DNA of 64,000 bases from Pseudomonas synxantha. Its GTDB lineage: Bacteria; Pseudomonadota; Gammaproteobacteria; Pseudomonadales; Pseudomonadaceae. Location of the stretch: contig NZ_LT629786.1 of NCBI RefSeq assembly GCF_900105675.1, forward strand, positions 1,550,001-1,614,000, written 5' to 3'. Position 1 is the stretch's first letter. Every line of letters starts with the position of its first letter. Positions 32,609-40,150 of the stretch are shown here, one piece after another. The translations under genes and the position numbers were made by a program. A model generated the notes under the pieces. That model did no database searches, had not been told where the DNA came from, and was given only the letters and a program-made list of their open reading frames with translations.

Positions 32609-32677
32609 TGCCTAATTAAGCCTATTGCGCTGACGGTTAGGCAATGGCTTGCCCGTGATAAGGTAATGCCTTATATT
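32602..32677. promoter_or_regulatory. OR-like operator region with rightward promoter PR
   Basis: Three related sites lie between the repressor and Cro-like genes: TAAGCATTGCCTAA at 32602-32615, TTAGGCAATGGCTT at 32637-32650 in the other orientation, and the near-perfect palindrome TAAGGTAATGCCTTA at 32659-32673. TTGCCC at 32649-32654 and TATATT at 32672-32677, 17 bases apart, form PR and are overlapped by the second and third sites. Confidence 0.75.
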
Positions 32678-32703
32678 CGACACAAATCTCCAGGAGAGAA
32701 CTC

Positions 32704-32958
32704 ATGAAATCAGCAGAAGCGGCCAAAGAAGCATCTCGCTTGCTGGGTAGTCAGGTGGAAATGGCGCGCCTGCTGCAGGTCACTGCACCCACCGTTAATC
32801 AGTGGTGCTCCGGCGAGCGCGCAGTCCCAGCAAAGCGCGCAGTTCAAATCGAAGCATTGACCGGTGGCGTCGTAAACCGCGCCGACCTTTGCCCATCGTT
32901 TCCATGGGGGCAGATCGCTTCGGCATCTATTGAGGCTTCGCAGCAGTCCGCCGCCTGA
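32704..32958 (+). CDS. Cro/YdaS-like regulator
   Basis: This 84-residue protein has an HTH of the YdaS/Cro type (LLGSQVEMARLLQVTAPTVN followed by QWCSGERAVPAKRA). It is the first gene rightward of PR, the place of cro. A CAGGAGAG site precedes the ATG. It should oppose the CI-like repressor at the shared operators. Confidence 0.87.
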   Translation: MKSAEAAKEASRLLGSQVEMARLLQVTAPTVNQWCSGERAVPAKRAVQIEALTGGVVNRADLCPSFPWGQIASASIEASQQSAA

Positions 32959-33008
32959 CATCCCCGTCCGCCGTTCCATTGAAGCCAGATTAGAAGAGAG
33001 CAGTCCCC

Positions 33009-33611
33009 ATGCAAACGTCGAACTTGCGACACGAAACACGCGATGCGGTCTTGGTCGCCATTGCGCGCGACATGATCGCGAGAACGAGCATGAGCCAAGA
33101 CGGCTTCGCTGAGCAGCTCAACCACCAGCTGTTTACGCGAGCGCCGGAGCGCTGCAAGGAAAAGGGTTTTCCGGATTTACAGGGCATGACCAAAACCGCA
33201 GACATGCAGGCCTACGGTCGCGCCTACAAGGCCTGGAGCAAGCGCGTAGAGCGCTGGCTCGATGACAGCGGCGACCGCATTGAGATCCCTTCGTGGATTG
33301 AAGAGTCATGGGTTGCAGCCCTGGATCAGCCCTGGCGTGACCGCGCATTGATTGAGCTGTCGAGTCGCTACGGTCTTTTGGCTGTTAAGCAGGTTGGCTC
33401 TGGTATCGACGACGCCTTGCAGGTGTTCGCCGGTATCTCAACGAGTTTTGGGCTCGTAGCTGGCCTGGGCGGAAAGGTTTTTGCCGATGGCGTGTTTGAC
33501 CAGAAAGACCAAGTTTACGCCGAGTCATTTGAAACCTTCTGCCGGTCCCTTGCCGCTCATGCCGTCGCAATGGCAGATCGGGCCGCGCTTGTTGGTTCGA
33601 AGGCTCACTAA
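33009..33611 (+). CDS. CII-position regulator (YdaT-like)
   Basis: This 200-residue protein follows the Cro/YdaS-like gene, where YdaT or CII lies in related phages. A basic N-terminal part, a DAVLVAIARDMIARTSMSQDGFAEQLN HTH-like stretch (described) and KRVERWLDDSGDRIEIPSWIEE resemble the YdaT/CII plan. The C-terminal part is Ala/Gly-rich. Transcriptional regulator is the best reading; no family match is certain. Confidence 0.6.
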   Translation: MQTSNLRHETRDAVLVAIARDMIARTSMSQDGFAEQLNHQLFTRAPERCKEKGFPDLQGMTKTADMQAYGRAYKAWSKRVERWLDDSGDRIEIPSWIEESWVAALDQPWRDRALIELSSRYGLLAVKQVGSGIDDALQVFAGISTSFGLVAGLGGKVFADGVFDQKDQVYAESFETFCRSLAAHAVAMADRAALVGSKAH

Positions 33612-33627
33612 ATCACAGGCACAAAAA

Positions 33628-33648
33628 AACCAGGTTCGTGGCCTGGCT
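33628..33648. terminator. Weak hairpin after the CII-position gene
   Basis: CCAGG at 33630-33634 pairs with CCTGG at 33642-33646. The A run lies on the left, so as an intrinsic terminator it would act leftward, against antisense transcription. It may also be only a fold in the leader of the next gene. Confidence 0.35.
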
Positions 33649-33672
33649 CATTGCTACATCAGCGAGGCAATA

Positions 33673-34533
33673 ATGAATACACAATCAACCCCCGTCAATA
33701 CCTCCAACAATCTCGCGCCACGTTTTTCGCAATCTGAAAACGTGGCGCGGATTAAACCAGTGACACCTTTCGACTTCCACGGCTTTCCCGTCCGCGTAAT
33801 TGACGACGGTCACGGGGAGCCATGGTTCATCGCCAAGGACATCGCCGAAGCCCTGGGCTACTCCAACACGTCGAAGGCGATCAATGTCCACTGCAAAGCG
33901 GTCAGCACCTGCCATACCGAAATGGGAGGTCAGGTCCGCGCAGTGCAAATCATCCCTGAACGCGATCTCTACCGGCTGGTGATGAAGTCCAAGCTTCCGG
34001 CTGCTGAGCAGTTCGAAGAGTGGGTGGTTGGCCAGGTCCTGCCGACCATTCGAAAGACCGGCTCTTACACCGGCCAGGAGACGAACAACTCCAAGGTCAT
34101 TGGCGAACTCGCCATTCTGGAATGCTTCGATCGCCTGCTGAAGCCGGCGCCCTCCAGCAAAATGATGATGCTTGTGCAGATCGCCGCCAACAACGGCCTG
34201 GATGCCAAATTCCTCCCAGGCTATGCAGTGGACGCCGCCTCCGACGCTGCCGGCGGGTCTTCGATGCCGACCAAGGCAATCACCGCCCTGATCAAAGATC
34301 ACGCCATCGCCAGCACTGCCCGCGCCTTCAACCTTGCACTTGAGGCCCACGGCTTCCTCAAGGTCCTCCAGCGCAAAAACTCCAAGCAGGAAATGGTGGA
34401 CTTCTGGTCTGTGACCGAGAAGGGCATGGCCTACGGCAAGAACCTCACCAGCCCTCAATGCCCCCGCGAGACGCAGCCTCACTGGTACGTGGATCGCTTC
34501 CTTGATTTGGCCGCTAAGGTCGGGAAGGCCTGA
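33673..34533 (+). CDS. BRO-N domain phage antirepressor
   Basis: This 286-residue protein has a BRO-N domain (FHGFPVRVIDDGHGEPWFIA, then KDIAEALGYSN and WVVGQVLPTIRKTGSY) near residues 35-135 and a C-terminal domain of the type joined to antirepressors (KLVDFW-like QEMVDFWSVTEKGMAYGKN). Such proteins bind repressors or DNA and help induction. ATG at 33673 has GCGAGG upstream. Codons 15-26 lie on a 12-bp-arm palindrome that recurs before the Acb2 gene. Confidence 0.85.
   Translation: MNTQSTPVNTSNNLAPRFSQSENVARIKPVTPFDFHGFPVRVIDDGHGEPWFIAKDIAEALGYSNTSKAINVHCKAVSTCHTEMGGQVRAVQIIPERDLYRLVMKSKLPAAEQFEEWVVGQVLPTIRKTGSYTGQETNNSKVIGELAILECFDRLLKPAPSSKMMMLVQIAANNGLDAKFLPGYAVDAASDAAGGSSMPTKAITALIKDHAIASTARAFNLALEAHGFLKVLQRKNSKQEMVDFWSVTEKGMAYGKNLTSPQCPRETQPHWYVDRFLDLAAKVGKA
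33715..33748. repeat. Palindromic element in the antirepressor gene, copy 1
   Basis: Arms GCGCCACGTTTT (33715-33726) and AAAACGTGGCGC (33737-33748) are perfect inverted repeats around a 10-base loop. Read in the gene frame it encodes APRFSQSENVAR. A second copy with the same arm and loop lengths is at 40151-40184. Confidence 0.8.
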
Positions 34534-34534
34534 C

Positions 34535-35512
34535 ATGCAATACACCGTCACGATTAATCAGGTGAAGGCGCTGGAGTGGGGGCTGAATTCTCAGCAGGCC
34601 CTGCTGTTTGCCTTCGTCTACGGCTGCCCGAGCTGGACCAAGCCAATCAAGACCGATGACGGGGTCTTCTTCGCGCTGAGCAAGGCAAAGATCACTGAGG
34701 AGCTGCCGCTGCTCACAGACAAGCCAGACACCGCTTACCGCATGCTGAAGGCCCTGGAAGAGGCCGGTTTGATTGAGCTTTCCAGCACTTCGAACATCAC
34801 GCTTTTTCGCCTTACCGAGAAGGCCATCGAGTGGAACCAGAAGCTTGATGGGTCGGAAAAATATCCGACCCCACCAAAAAACAAAGGTCGGAAAAATATC
34901 CGATCTACCTCGGATAAATCTCCGAGCAAGGTCGGAAAAAAATCCGAGCAAGGGTCGGATAAATCTCCGACAAATCAGGATACCAATCATCAGGGTACCA
35001 ATCAGGACACCAGTCAGGACTTGCAGGACGCCACCGGCAAGCCGGCTCAGTCCCGCGGCTTGGTGCTGGTGGTTGATCGCACCGATGCCCCACGGGTTGA
35101 GATCCCCGCCGATATGCCGGGCCCCAAAGACCAGACCTGCAAAACCTTCAAGGTCTGGGCGAACTACGCCATGGCTTACCGCAAGCGCTACAGCGCCTGG
35201 CCTGTGTGGAATGCCAAGGTCGGTGGCCAGCTCGGACAGTTGGTCGACCGCCTCGGCGCCGATGTAGCTCACCACGTCGCCGCCCACTTCCTGAAAACCA
35301 GCGACGCCGCTGTGCTGCGCAAGTGCCACAGCCTCAACGAGCTGCTGGCCAACGCCGAGAGCTATCACACCCAGTGGGTAACCGGGCAGCGCATCAACGG
35401 CACAACTGCTCGCCAGATGGAGCGGACAGAGGCGAACCACTCCGCAGCGGAGCAGGCCGCCCAGATGGTTCTGGCCAAACGCCAAGCAGGTGACCGCAAT
35501 GAATACCTCTGA
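34535..35512 (+). CDS. Lambda O-like replication initiator carrying its own origin
   Basis: This 325-residue protein has an N-terminal winged-helix region (residues about 1-105, with TDKPDTAYRMLKALEEAGLIEL), a low-complexity linker rich in Lys, Ser, Asp and Gln (about 105-175), and a C-terminal domain (FKVWANYAMAYRKRYSAWPV...). The linker DNA contains five iterons, as in the lambda O gene. It would bind them and load the host replicative helicase through the product of the next gene. ATG at 34535 follows GGGAAGG. Identification is by architecture, position and iterons. Confidence 0.82.
   Translation: MQYTVTINQVKALEWGLNSQQALLFAFVYGCPSWTKPIKTDDGVFFALSKAKITEELPLLTDKPDTAYRMLKALEEAGLIELSSTSNITLFRLTEKAIEWNQKLDGSEKYPTPPKNKGRKNIRSTSDKSPSKVGKKSEQGSDKSPTNQDTNHQGTNQDTSQDLQDATGKPAQSRGLVLVVDRTDAPRVEIPADMPGPKDQTCKTFKVWANYAMAYRKRYSAWPVWNAKVGGQLGQLVDRLGADVAHHVAAHFLKTSDAAVLRKCHSLNELLANAESYHTQWVTGQRINGTTARQMERTEANHSAAEQAAQMVLAKRQAGDRNEYL
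34853..34970. other. Probable phage replication origin: five palindromic iterons
   Basis: Five copies of the palindrome TCGGAWAAATMTCCGA (variants in the central bases) are at 34853-34868, 34888-34903, 34910-34925, 34932-34947 and 34955-34970. The last four are spaced 22, 22 and 23 bases, two helical turns, so bound initiator dimers would sit on one face. They lie in the linker-coding part of the initiator gene, as lambda iterons lie in O. Confidence 0.85.
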
Positions 35513-36296
35513 AATGAACGACCAGCAGGTTGCCGGGCTGGCCGCCGCCATCTGCGCCACAGCCGAGGCCATGGGCCAGGAAATGAACCCGGGGACCGCC
35601 GCAATGATGGCCGAAGACCTGTGCGCCTATCCGGTGCCAGCGGTCAAAGCCGCGTTGAAGGCCTGCCGCTTCGAGGTGAAAGGCAAGCTGGCTATGGCTG
35701 ACATCCTCCAGCGCGTCCAGGCCTCCGACGGTCGCCCGGGCAAGGACGAGGCTTGGGCCATCGCAATGACCACCAACGACGAATTCGAAACCGTGGTGCT
35801 GACCGACGAAATCCAGCTGGCCCTGGCCGCCGCTAAACCGGTCCTCGACGCCGGCGACAAGATCGGTGCGCGCATGGCGTTCATCAGCGCTTACGAGCGG
35901 TTTGTCGGCCAGGCCCGCCAGGACACGAAGCCGGTGAATTGGCATGTCTCCGTGGGATTTGACGCTGGTCGTCGCATCCAGGCTGTCACCAAGGCTCTGG
36001 AGTTGAAGCGCATTCCCAGCGAACACGGCCAGAAGTACCTGGCAGACCTGAGCGTTGAGCCGATCACCGAGGATGGGCGCGCCCTGGCTGGCCTGATCAC
36101 TGGCGCCGTTACCCGGCCGGCTCCAGCGCTGCGCGAAAAGTTGCAGATGGTGAAGGATTCGATGCTGGAAATGCGCGCTGCCAGTGCTGAAAGGAAGGAT
36201 GAAATGCGGATAGACGCGGCCAATGAGTTGGCAGATCGCCGGGCGCTGCTGCTGAAGCAGGCGCGGGACTTGGAGCAGGAGAGGGCGTCGCAATGA
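35499..36296 (+). CDS. P-position replication protein (helicase-loader candidate)
   Basis: This 265-residue protein follows the O-like gene with a 14-base overlap, the place of lambda P. The N-terminal part (EMNDQQVAGLAAAICATAEA, AMMAEDLCAYPVPAVKAALK) with GRPGKDEAWAIA near residue 80 recurs in replication modules of Pseudomonas phages; the C-terminal part is a charged helix. ATG at 35499 has GCAGGTGACC upstream; a GTG at 35490 is possible. Helicase loading is inferred from place. Confidence 0.65.
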   Translation: MNTSEMNDQQVAGLAAAICATAEAMGQEMNPGTAAMMAEDLCAYPVPAVKAALKACRFEVKGKLAMADILQRVQASDGRPGKDEAWAIAMTTNDEFETVVLTDEIQLALAAAKPVLDAGDKIGARMAFISAYERFVGQARQDTKPVNWHVSVGFDAGRRIQAVTKALELKRIPSEHGQKYLADLSVEPITEDGRALAGLITGAVTRPAPALREKLQMVKDSMLEMRAASAERKDEMRIDAANELADRRALLLKQARDLEQERASQ

Positions 36297-36799
36297 ATGA
36301 AGCCAGACAGCAACAGGTGCTCGCCGGGCAGTCCTCAATAGCTAAGAAGGTTTTCGGCTACGTCCCAATCCAAACGAGCTGGAGCAACCACGAAATCCAC
36401 GGCGCGGTATCGACAGCCAAGGCCACCAACGCATCGCCTTACGCCATCCGCCGCGCCCTGGGCGAACTCAAGGAAGCGGGCCTGATCCGCGAGCCAGTCG
36501 GCGGCAAGTTTCAGCGTGACGCAGCAACCCCTAAACCCAAAAAGGAGCAGGCCGTGACCCAGGTAGCCAAGCAGGCAGTTGTTTCGACCAAGAAGCCAGA
36601 GGCCGGCGCCCTGGATGTTCTCGCCGGCTTGTCGGTCGAGGTGGTCAGCTTGGCCGATGAGATTGGTCAGCGCTTGAAGACGCTGGCCGGCCGCATCGAA
36701 GAAGTGGCGCTGTCGGTTGAGGCTGAGCGCGAAACCAATGCCGCTGCCGTGGGCAAGCTGAAGCAGTTGCAGGAGCTGCTGAAGGGGATCTCGCAATGA
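36293..36799 (+). CDS. Winged-helix-like phage protein
   Basis: This 168-residue protein has an N-terminal segment typical of a winged helix (NASPYAIRRALGELKEAGLI with REPVGGKF), a linker rich in Lys and Pro, and a C-terminal helical part likely to form a coiled coil (VALSVEAERETNAAAVGKLK). It is coupled by ATGA on both sides. Function unknown. Confidence 0.65.
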   Translation: MNEARQQQVLAGQSSIAKKVFGYVPIQTSWSNHEIHGAVSTAKATNASPYAIRRALGELKEAGLIREPVGGKFQRDAATPKPKKEQAVTQVAKQAVVSTKKPEAGALDVLAGLSVEVVSLADEIGQRLKTLAGRIEEVALSVEAERETNAAAVGKLKQLQELLKGISQ

Positions 36800-36984
36800 A
36801 ACGAGCAAACCCAGCACAGCTACGCCAATCCATTGAGATGGCGAACACCATGGTCAAGCACGGTATTCGTTTCGTGTGCATGCCGGTGGTGGATGAGGCG
36901 GACTTAGCCAATCTCGCCAGCCAGGCCGCCGAGCGCTTTGAGCGCATGGCATTGATCGCAGAAGCAGCGGAGCAACGGACATGA
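36796..36984 (+). CDS. DUF1382 family protein
   Basis: A 62-residue protein matching DUF1382: PAQLRQSIEMANTMVKHGIR then FVCMPVVDEADLANL. The family occurs in lambda-like early regions. Function unknown. Confidence 0.8.
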   Translation: MKRANPAQLRQSIEMANTMVKHGIRFVCMPVVDEADLANLASQAAERFERMALIAEAAEQRT

Positions 36985-37247
36985 CCGACAAGATGCGTGA
37001 AGAGTTCGAGAAAAGCCCGCGCTTTCGTGGGATGGATTTCACTCGCTCGGCGACTCACCCAGAGTTCTACGACAGCCCTTACGCGAACGGCGCATGGGAC
37101 GGCTGGAAGGCCTCCCGCGAGGCGCTGGTGATTGAGCTTCCTGATTACACAAGCCCGTATTACGGCGGCGACCACTTCGACGAATGTCAGTACGCAGCTG
37201 ACTGTGAAAAAGCCATCGAAGCCGCAGGCCTGAAGGTAAAGCCATGA
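36981..37247 (+). CDS. Hypothetical phage protein
   Basis: An 88-residue protein with many aromatic residues (HPEFYDSPYANGAWDGWKAS) in a pattern seen in small nin-region proteins (the ANGAWDGWKAS motif is frequent in phage proteins). Coupled by four-base overlaps on both sides. Confidence 0.65.
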   Translation: MTDKMREEFEKSPRFRGMDFTRSATHPEFYDSPYANGAWDGWKASREALVIELPDYTSPYYGGDHFDECQYAADCEKAIEAAGLKVKP

Positions 37248-37603
37248 TAATCGACAAAGCGAAGCTCAAAGCGCTGGTCGAGCAGGGCAGCTTGCCTCCT
37301 ATCATCACGGCTCTAATCGAGGAAATCGAAAGGCTTGAAGGGTCCGTACAAAGCCTTATCCAGATGGAAAGGAACACCGGCAATCGGGCGCTCGAATATG
37401 CAGGGAGGTGTGACCAACTCCGCGCCGAAGTCGCCGGCCTCGAGACCGGCTACGAAGCCTACGAGCGGGTGAATGCTGAGCTGAAGGCTGAGGTGGAAGT
37501 CTTTCGGGGTCTTCTTCGTGAGATGCGCGCCATCGGGAACCATGCGCCTGCGGAGCTGACGCTGCGTATCGACGCGGCCTTGGGCAAGGGAGTGCGGTCA
37601 TGA
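37244..37603 (+). CDS. Hypothetical coiled-coil phage protein
   Basis: A 119-residue protein dominated by one charged helix (YAGRCDQLRAEVAGLETGYE...) likely to dimerise. The end LTLRIDAALGKGVRS is common to many phage early proteins of this type. Coupled to its neighbours by ATGA. Confidence 0.65.
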   Translation: MIIDKAKLKALVEQGSLPPIITALIEEIERLEGSVQSLIQMERNTGNRALEYAGRCDQLRAEVAGLETGYEAYERVNAELKAEVEVFRGLLREMRAIGNHAPAELTLRIDAALGKGVRS

Positions 37604-37827
37604 CTCTGGATTCAATCGCTTTATGGCTTGGTTACGGCGTGATGATGGTCGGTGGTGCGCTGCTGGTGGTGGCAATACTCCTTGCGATCAGCCTGGTTCT
37701 CTCAGCGAAGGTCGATCTGATCGGGAAGTACCTGCGGTTTTACTGGGACCTGAAGACATTGCGCGCGACCATGCGCCAGCTTGAGGCTGAAGGGAAGGTA
37801 AGCAAGACAACAGGGGTGAAGCCGTGA
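37600..37827 (+). CDS. Small single-pass membrane protein
   Basis: A 75-residue protein with one long hydrophobic stretch (residues about 6-37) and a basic helical tail. It lies in the nin-like region. Function unknown. Confidence 0.6.
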   Translation: MTLDSIALWLGYGVMMVGGALLVVAILLAISLVLSAKVDLIGKYLRFYWDLKTLRATMRQLEAEGKVSKTTGVKP

Positions 37828-38240
37828 CCAGCCTGCAGATCCGCAACGAATCAGACCGTGCCCGGGTGATTGGGCATATCGCTGGAATGGACATCACCAA
37901 GCCAAAGAAGCTCGCCATCACCGAAGTGGACCGTAGCGGGGAGCAGAACAAGGCCCTGCACGCGGCCCTGGCCGATATCGCCGCCCAGGTCGAACACGCC
38001 GGGAAGAAGTGGGACGTCCTGATCTGGAAGCGCCTGCTGACGGCCGCCTGGCTGCGCGAAACGGGCGACCAGCCGCAGCTGATACCGGCGGTGGACGGCA
38101 ACGGCTTCGACGTCATCTACGAGCGCACAAGCAAGCTCACCGTCAAGCAGTGCGGCGATTTGATCGAGTGGGTTATGGCTTTCGGCGCCGAGCACCAGGT
38201 GCGATGGACACAGAAGGACAAATGGGGAGGGCGTTATTGA
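37824..38240 (+). CDS. ninB: NinB/Orf recombination protein
   Basis: This 138-residue protein matches lambda NinB (Orf), a single-strand DNA-binding recombination mediator. KPKKLAITEVDRSGEQNKAL near residue 26, WKRLLTAAWLRETG near 68 and the end GAEHQVRWTQ are in family order. Its place before ninG is as in lambda. It may help the RecT pathway encoded in the leftward arm. Confidence 0.9.
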   Translation: MTSLQIRNESDRARVIGHIAGMDITKPKKLAITEVDRSGEQNKALHAALADIAAQVEHAGKKWDVLIWKRLLTAAWLRETGDQPQLIPAVDGNGFDVIYERTSKLTVKQCGDLIEWVMAFGAEHQVRWTQKDKWGGRY

Positions 38241-38825
38241 ATGGCCATCGAAAGGAAGCAGCCCAAGCCGAAAAAATGCCGCGTTGCTACGTGCAGGGCC
38301 TCATTCGTCCCTTCGCGGATGGGGCAGGCGGTTTGCAGCCCGGCCTGCGCGATCATCGACGGGCCGAGGCATGCACCGAAGGCGCGAAAGGCGCTGGCCG
38401 ACATCGAGCGCAAGGACATCAACGTCCGCAAGGAGAAGCTGAAGAGCAGGGCTGATCACCTTAAGGATACACAGAAGGCCTTTAACGCATGGGTGCGCGC
38501 CCGTGACGCCGAGTTGCCATGCGTGAGCTGTGGGCGTCACCACCAGGGCAAATATGACGCAGGTCACTACAGGACGGTCGGGGGCAATCCAGCGTTGCGC
38601 TTCGAGCCCCTGAATTGCCACCGCCAGTGTTCACAGTGCAACACCCAGCTTTCCGGGAACATCGTGAACTATCGAATCGAACTGGTTAAGCGTCTCGGCG
38701 TCGAGGCAGTTGATTGGCTGGAAGGTCCTCATGAGGCTAAGAAGTACACCATCGAGCAACTGAAGGCGATGACCGCCGAATACCGGGCAAAGACCAGAGA
38801 ACTGAAAAAGGAGCAAGCCGCATGA
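38241..38825 (+). CDS. ninG: NinG/Rap recombination protein
   Basis: This 194-residue protein matches lambda NinG (Rap), a structure-specific Holliday-junction endonuclease. It has an N-terminal cysteine knuckle (CRVATCRASF...CSPAC), the central HNH-like core CVSCGRHHQGKYDAGHYRTV, NCHRQCSQCN, and LEGPHEAKKYTIEQLKAM. It begins directly after the ninB stop codon. Confidence 0.92.
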   Translation: MAIERKQPKPKKCRVATCRASFVPSRMGQAVCSPACAIIDGPRHAPKARKALADIERKDINVRKEKLKSRADHLKDTQKAFNAWVRARDAELPCVSCGRHHQGKYDAGHYRTVGGNPALRFEPLNCHRQCSQCNTQLSGNIVNYRIELVKRLGVEAVDWLEGPHEAKKYTIEQLKAMTAEYRAKTRELKKEQAA

Positions 38826-39508
38826 AGCTGATCAATGCAAGACAGGTTTGGACCGAAGCACAACACGAATCGAACGCGTCGATCAGCGCTGCGGCCATCG
38901 ACCGGGCGGAGTCGGCACCAGTGAAGACCGGAGGGCGCATCGGCAAGCGTGACGCCCAGTTCCCAGCCCTGGGCAGCGAGAAGGGGGAGGAGGCCGGGCG
39001 CTTCTCAGTGCCTGGGCAGCGGATCAGCATCAGCGAAACCCGGCGCACATCCGCTGGCAAGTCCACGGCCCGCGCCGCACACCTGGCAACCATCGGCAAA
39101 GTCCTGCGCGCCATCGGTACACTTCCATTCCAGGAGCAACAGTTCGGGCACTACCTGTATCACCCATGCATGACGCTCGCTCACGTTCTCAACGCCGAGA
39201 AGCTGATCTGGAGTTGCGTGGACTTTTCCACCCTGACCGAAGCCAAGGAAGCAAAGGTGCATTGCCTTGTGACGATGGCCCTGCAGTCCTACAAGGTGGA
39301 GGCTCATGACGGCGCTCAATGGGGTCCAGCTCGTATCGCCGAGGGCATGCTCAAGCTCTACGGCGTCCACATAGAGCCCAAAGTATGGGATAGGGACTGG
39401 AAAGAAGCGTGGAATTTCCTGCGAGACGCCATTGAGGAAGTGGATATTCGTGTGCAACAGCCGGTTTGGCAGGTCATTCACGCAGAAAAAGAAGAGGTGG
39501 CGGCATAA
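38822..39508 (+). CDS. Q-position late antiterminator candidate
   Basis: This 228-residue protein lies between ninG and the late promoter/terminator pair, the place of lambda Q. A polar N-terminal part is followed by GKVLRAIGTLPFQEQQFGHY and a helical C-terminal domain. I do not see a certain Q-family motif, so the call is by location and by the tR'-like terminator right downstream. Confidence 0.6.
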   Translation: MKLINARQVWTEAQHESNASISAAAIDRAESAPVKTGGRIGKRDAQFPALGSEKGEEAGRFSVPGQRISISETRRTSAGKSTARAAHLATIGKVLRAIGTLPFQEQQFGHYLYHPCMTLAHVLNAEKLIWSCVDFSTLTEAKEAKVHCLVTMALQSYKVEAHDGAQWGPARIAEGMLKLYGVHIEPKVWDRDWKEAWNFLRDAIEEVDIRVQQPVWQVIHAEKEEVAA

Positions 39509-39513
39509 AGGTG

Positions 39514-39542
39514 TTGTCATGTTGGGGTTTTTGATGTACTTT
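39514..39542 (+). promoter_or_regulatory. Candidate late promoter pR'
   Basis: TTGTCA at 39514-39519 and TACTTT at 39537-39542 have a 17-base spacer. It starts directly after the Q-position gene and points to the late operon. The -10 box is weak, as is often so for activated phage promoters. Confidence 0.45.
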
Positions 39543-39583
39543 CCCCATAGTGCACAAGTAACGCGAAACGCACACGAAACCTT

Positions 39584-39609
39584 AAACCCGGCCAAGAGCC
39601 GGGTTTTTT
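39584..39609 (+). terminator. tR'-like terminator
   Basis: AAACCCGGC at 39584-39592 pairs with GCCGGGTTT at 39598-39606 and is followed by T residues. It lies about 35 bases after the expected start of the pR' transcript, where a Q-type factor would have to override it. Confidence 0.85.
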
Positions 39610-39672
39610 GTGCCAAAGATTTCCCCAAGCCCTCAGAGCCTCTGACTTGTCGCGCTGATGAGGGACCTGTTC

Positions 39673-39706
39673 AGGGCCTCTGCACATGCAGGGCCCTTTT
39701 AGTTTT
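39673..39706 (+). terminator. Second terminator before the late genes
   Basis: AGGGCC at 39673-39678 pairs with GGCCCT at 39692-39697 around an inner TGC-ACAT-GCA hairpin, followed by TTTAGTTTT. The interval 39509-39814 holds no gene I can support; it is a late leader with promoter and two terminators. Confidence 0.7.
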
Positions 39707-39814
39707 CGGCTCCGCCACACCCATTGCTCCGAGCTGGGAGTGCTGTGTGAGCCGATTCAATTCCGCAGGCCACGACCTGCCATATTCCTAACTCCCTGAC
39801 GGGGAGGAACCGAG

Positions 39815-40147
39815 ATGTCCAACATGCCAGACAAACCAGACACCTGGGCGATAGCGCTTGCGTGGTTGAGCCAGCATTCGCCGATTCTCTATGCGGCTGC
39901 GTTGTCCTGTGCGATGGCTGTTCTGCGAATCACCTACGGTGGCGGCACGCGTCGCCAGATGATCGTTGAGGGTGCTATCTGTGGTGGCCTGGCCCTGACC
40001 ATCATCAGCGGCCTTGAGTTCTTCTCGCTCCCACAGAGCATGGCTACCTTCGTCGGGGGCTGGGTTGGCTTCCTGGGCGTGGAGAAGATTCGGACCATTG
40101 CCGACCGGGTGACTGACTTCAAGCTGCCAAGCCGTAAGGTCGATTAA
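39815..40147 (+). CDS. Lambda-family holin
   Basis: This 110-residue protein has three hydrophobic segments (SPILYAAALSCAMAVLRITY, GAICGGLALTIISGLEFF, ATFVGGWVGFLGVEKI) and a polar tail, with the GGTRRQMIVEGAICGGLAL stretch typical of lambda-family holins of this size. It would permeabilise the inner membrane at lysis. It opens the late operon. A GGGGAGG site precedes the ATG. No endolysin gene follows it here. Confidence 0.88.
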   Translation: MSNMPDKPDTWAIALAWLSQHSPILYAAALSCAMAVLRITYGGGTRRQMIVEGAICGGLALTIISGLEFFSLPQSMATFVGGWVGFLGVEKIRTIADRVTDFKLPSRKVD

Positions 40148-40150
40148 GCC

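Noticed and set aside
34853..35020. Repeat cluster considered as a CRISPR array
   Set aside because: Repeats are 16-bp palindromes with 6-19-base gaps inside a coding frame and no cas genes; iterons fit better.
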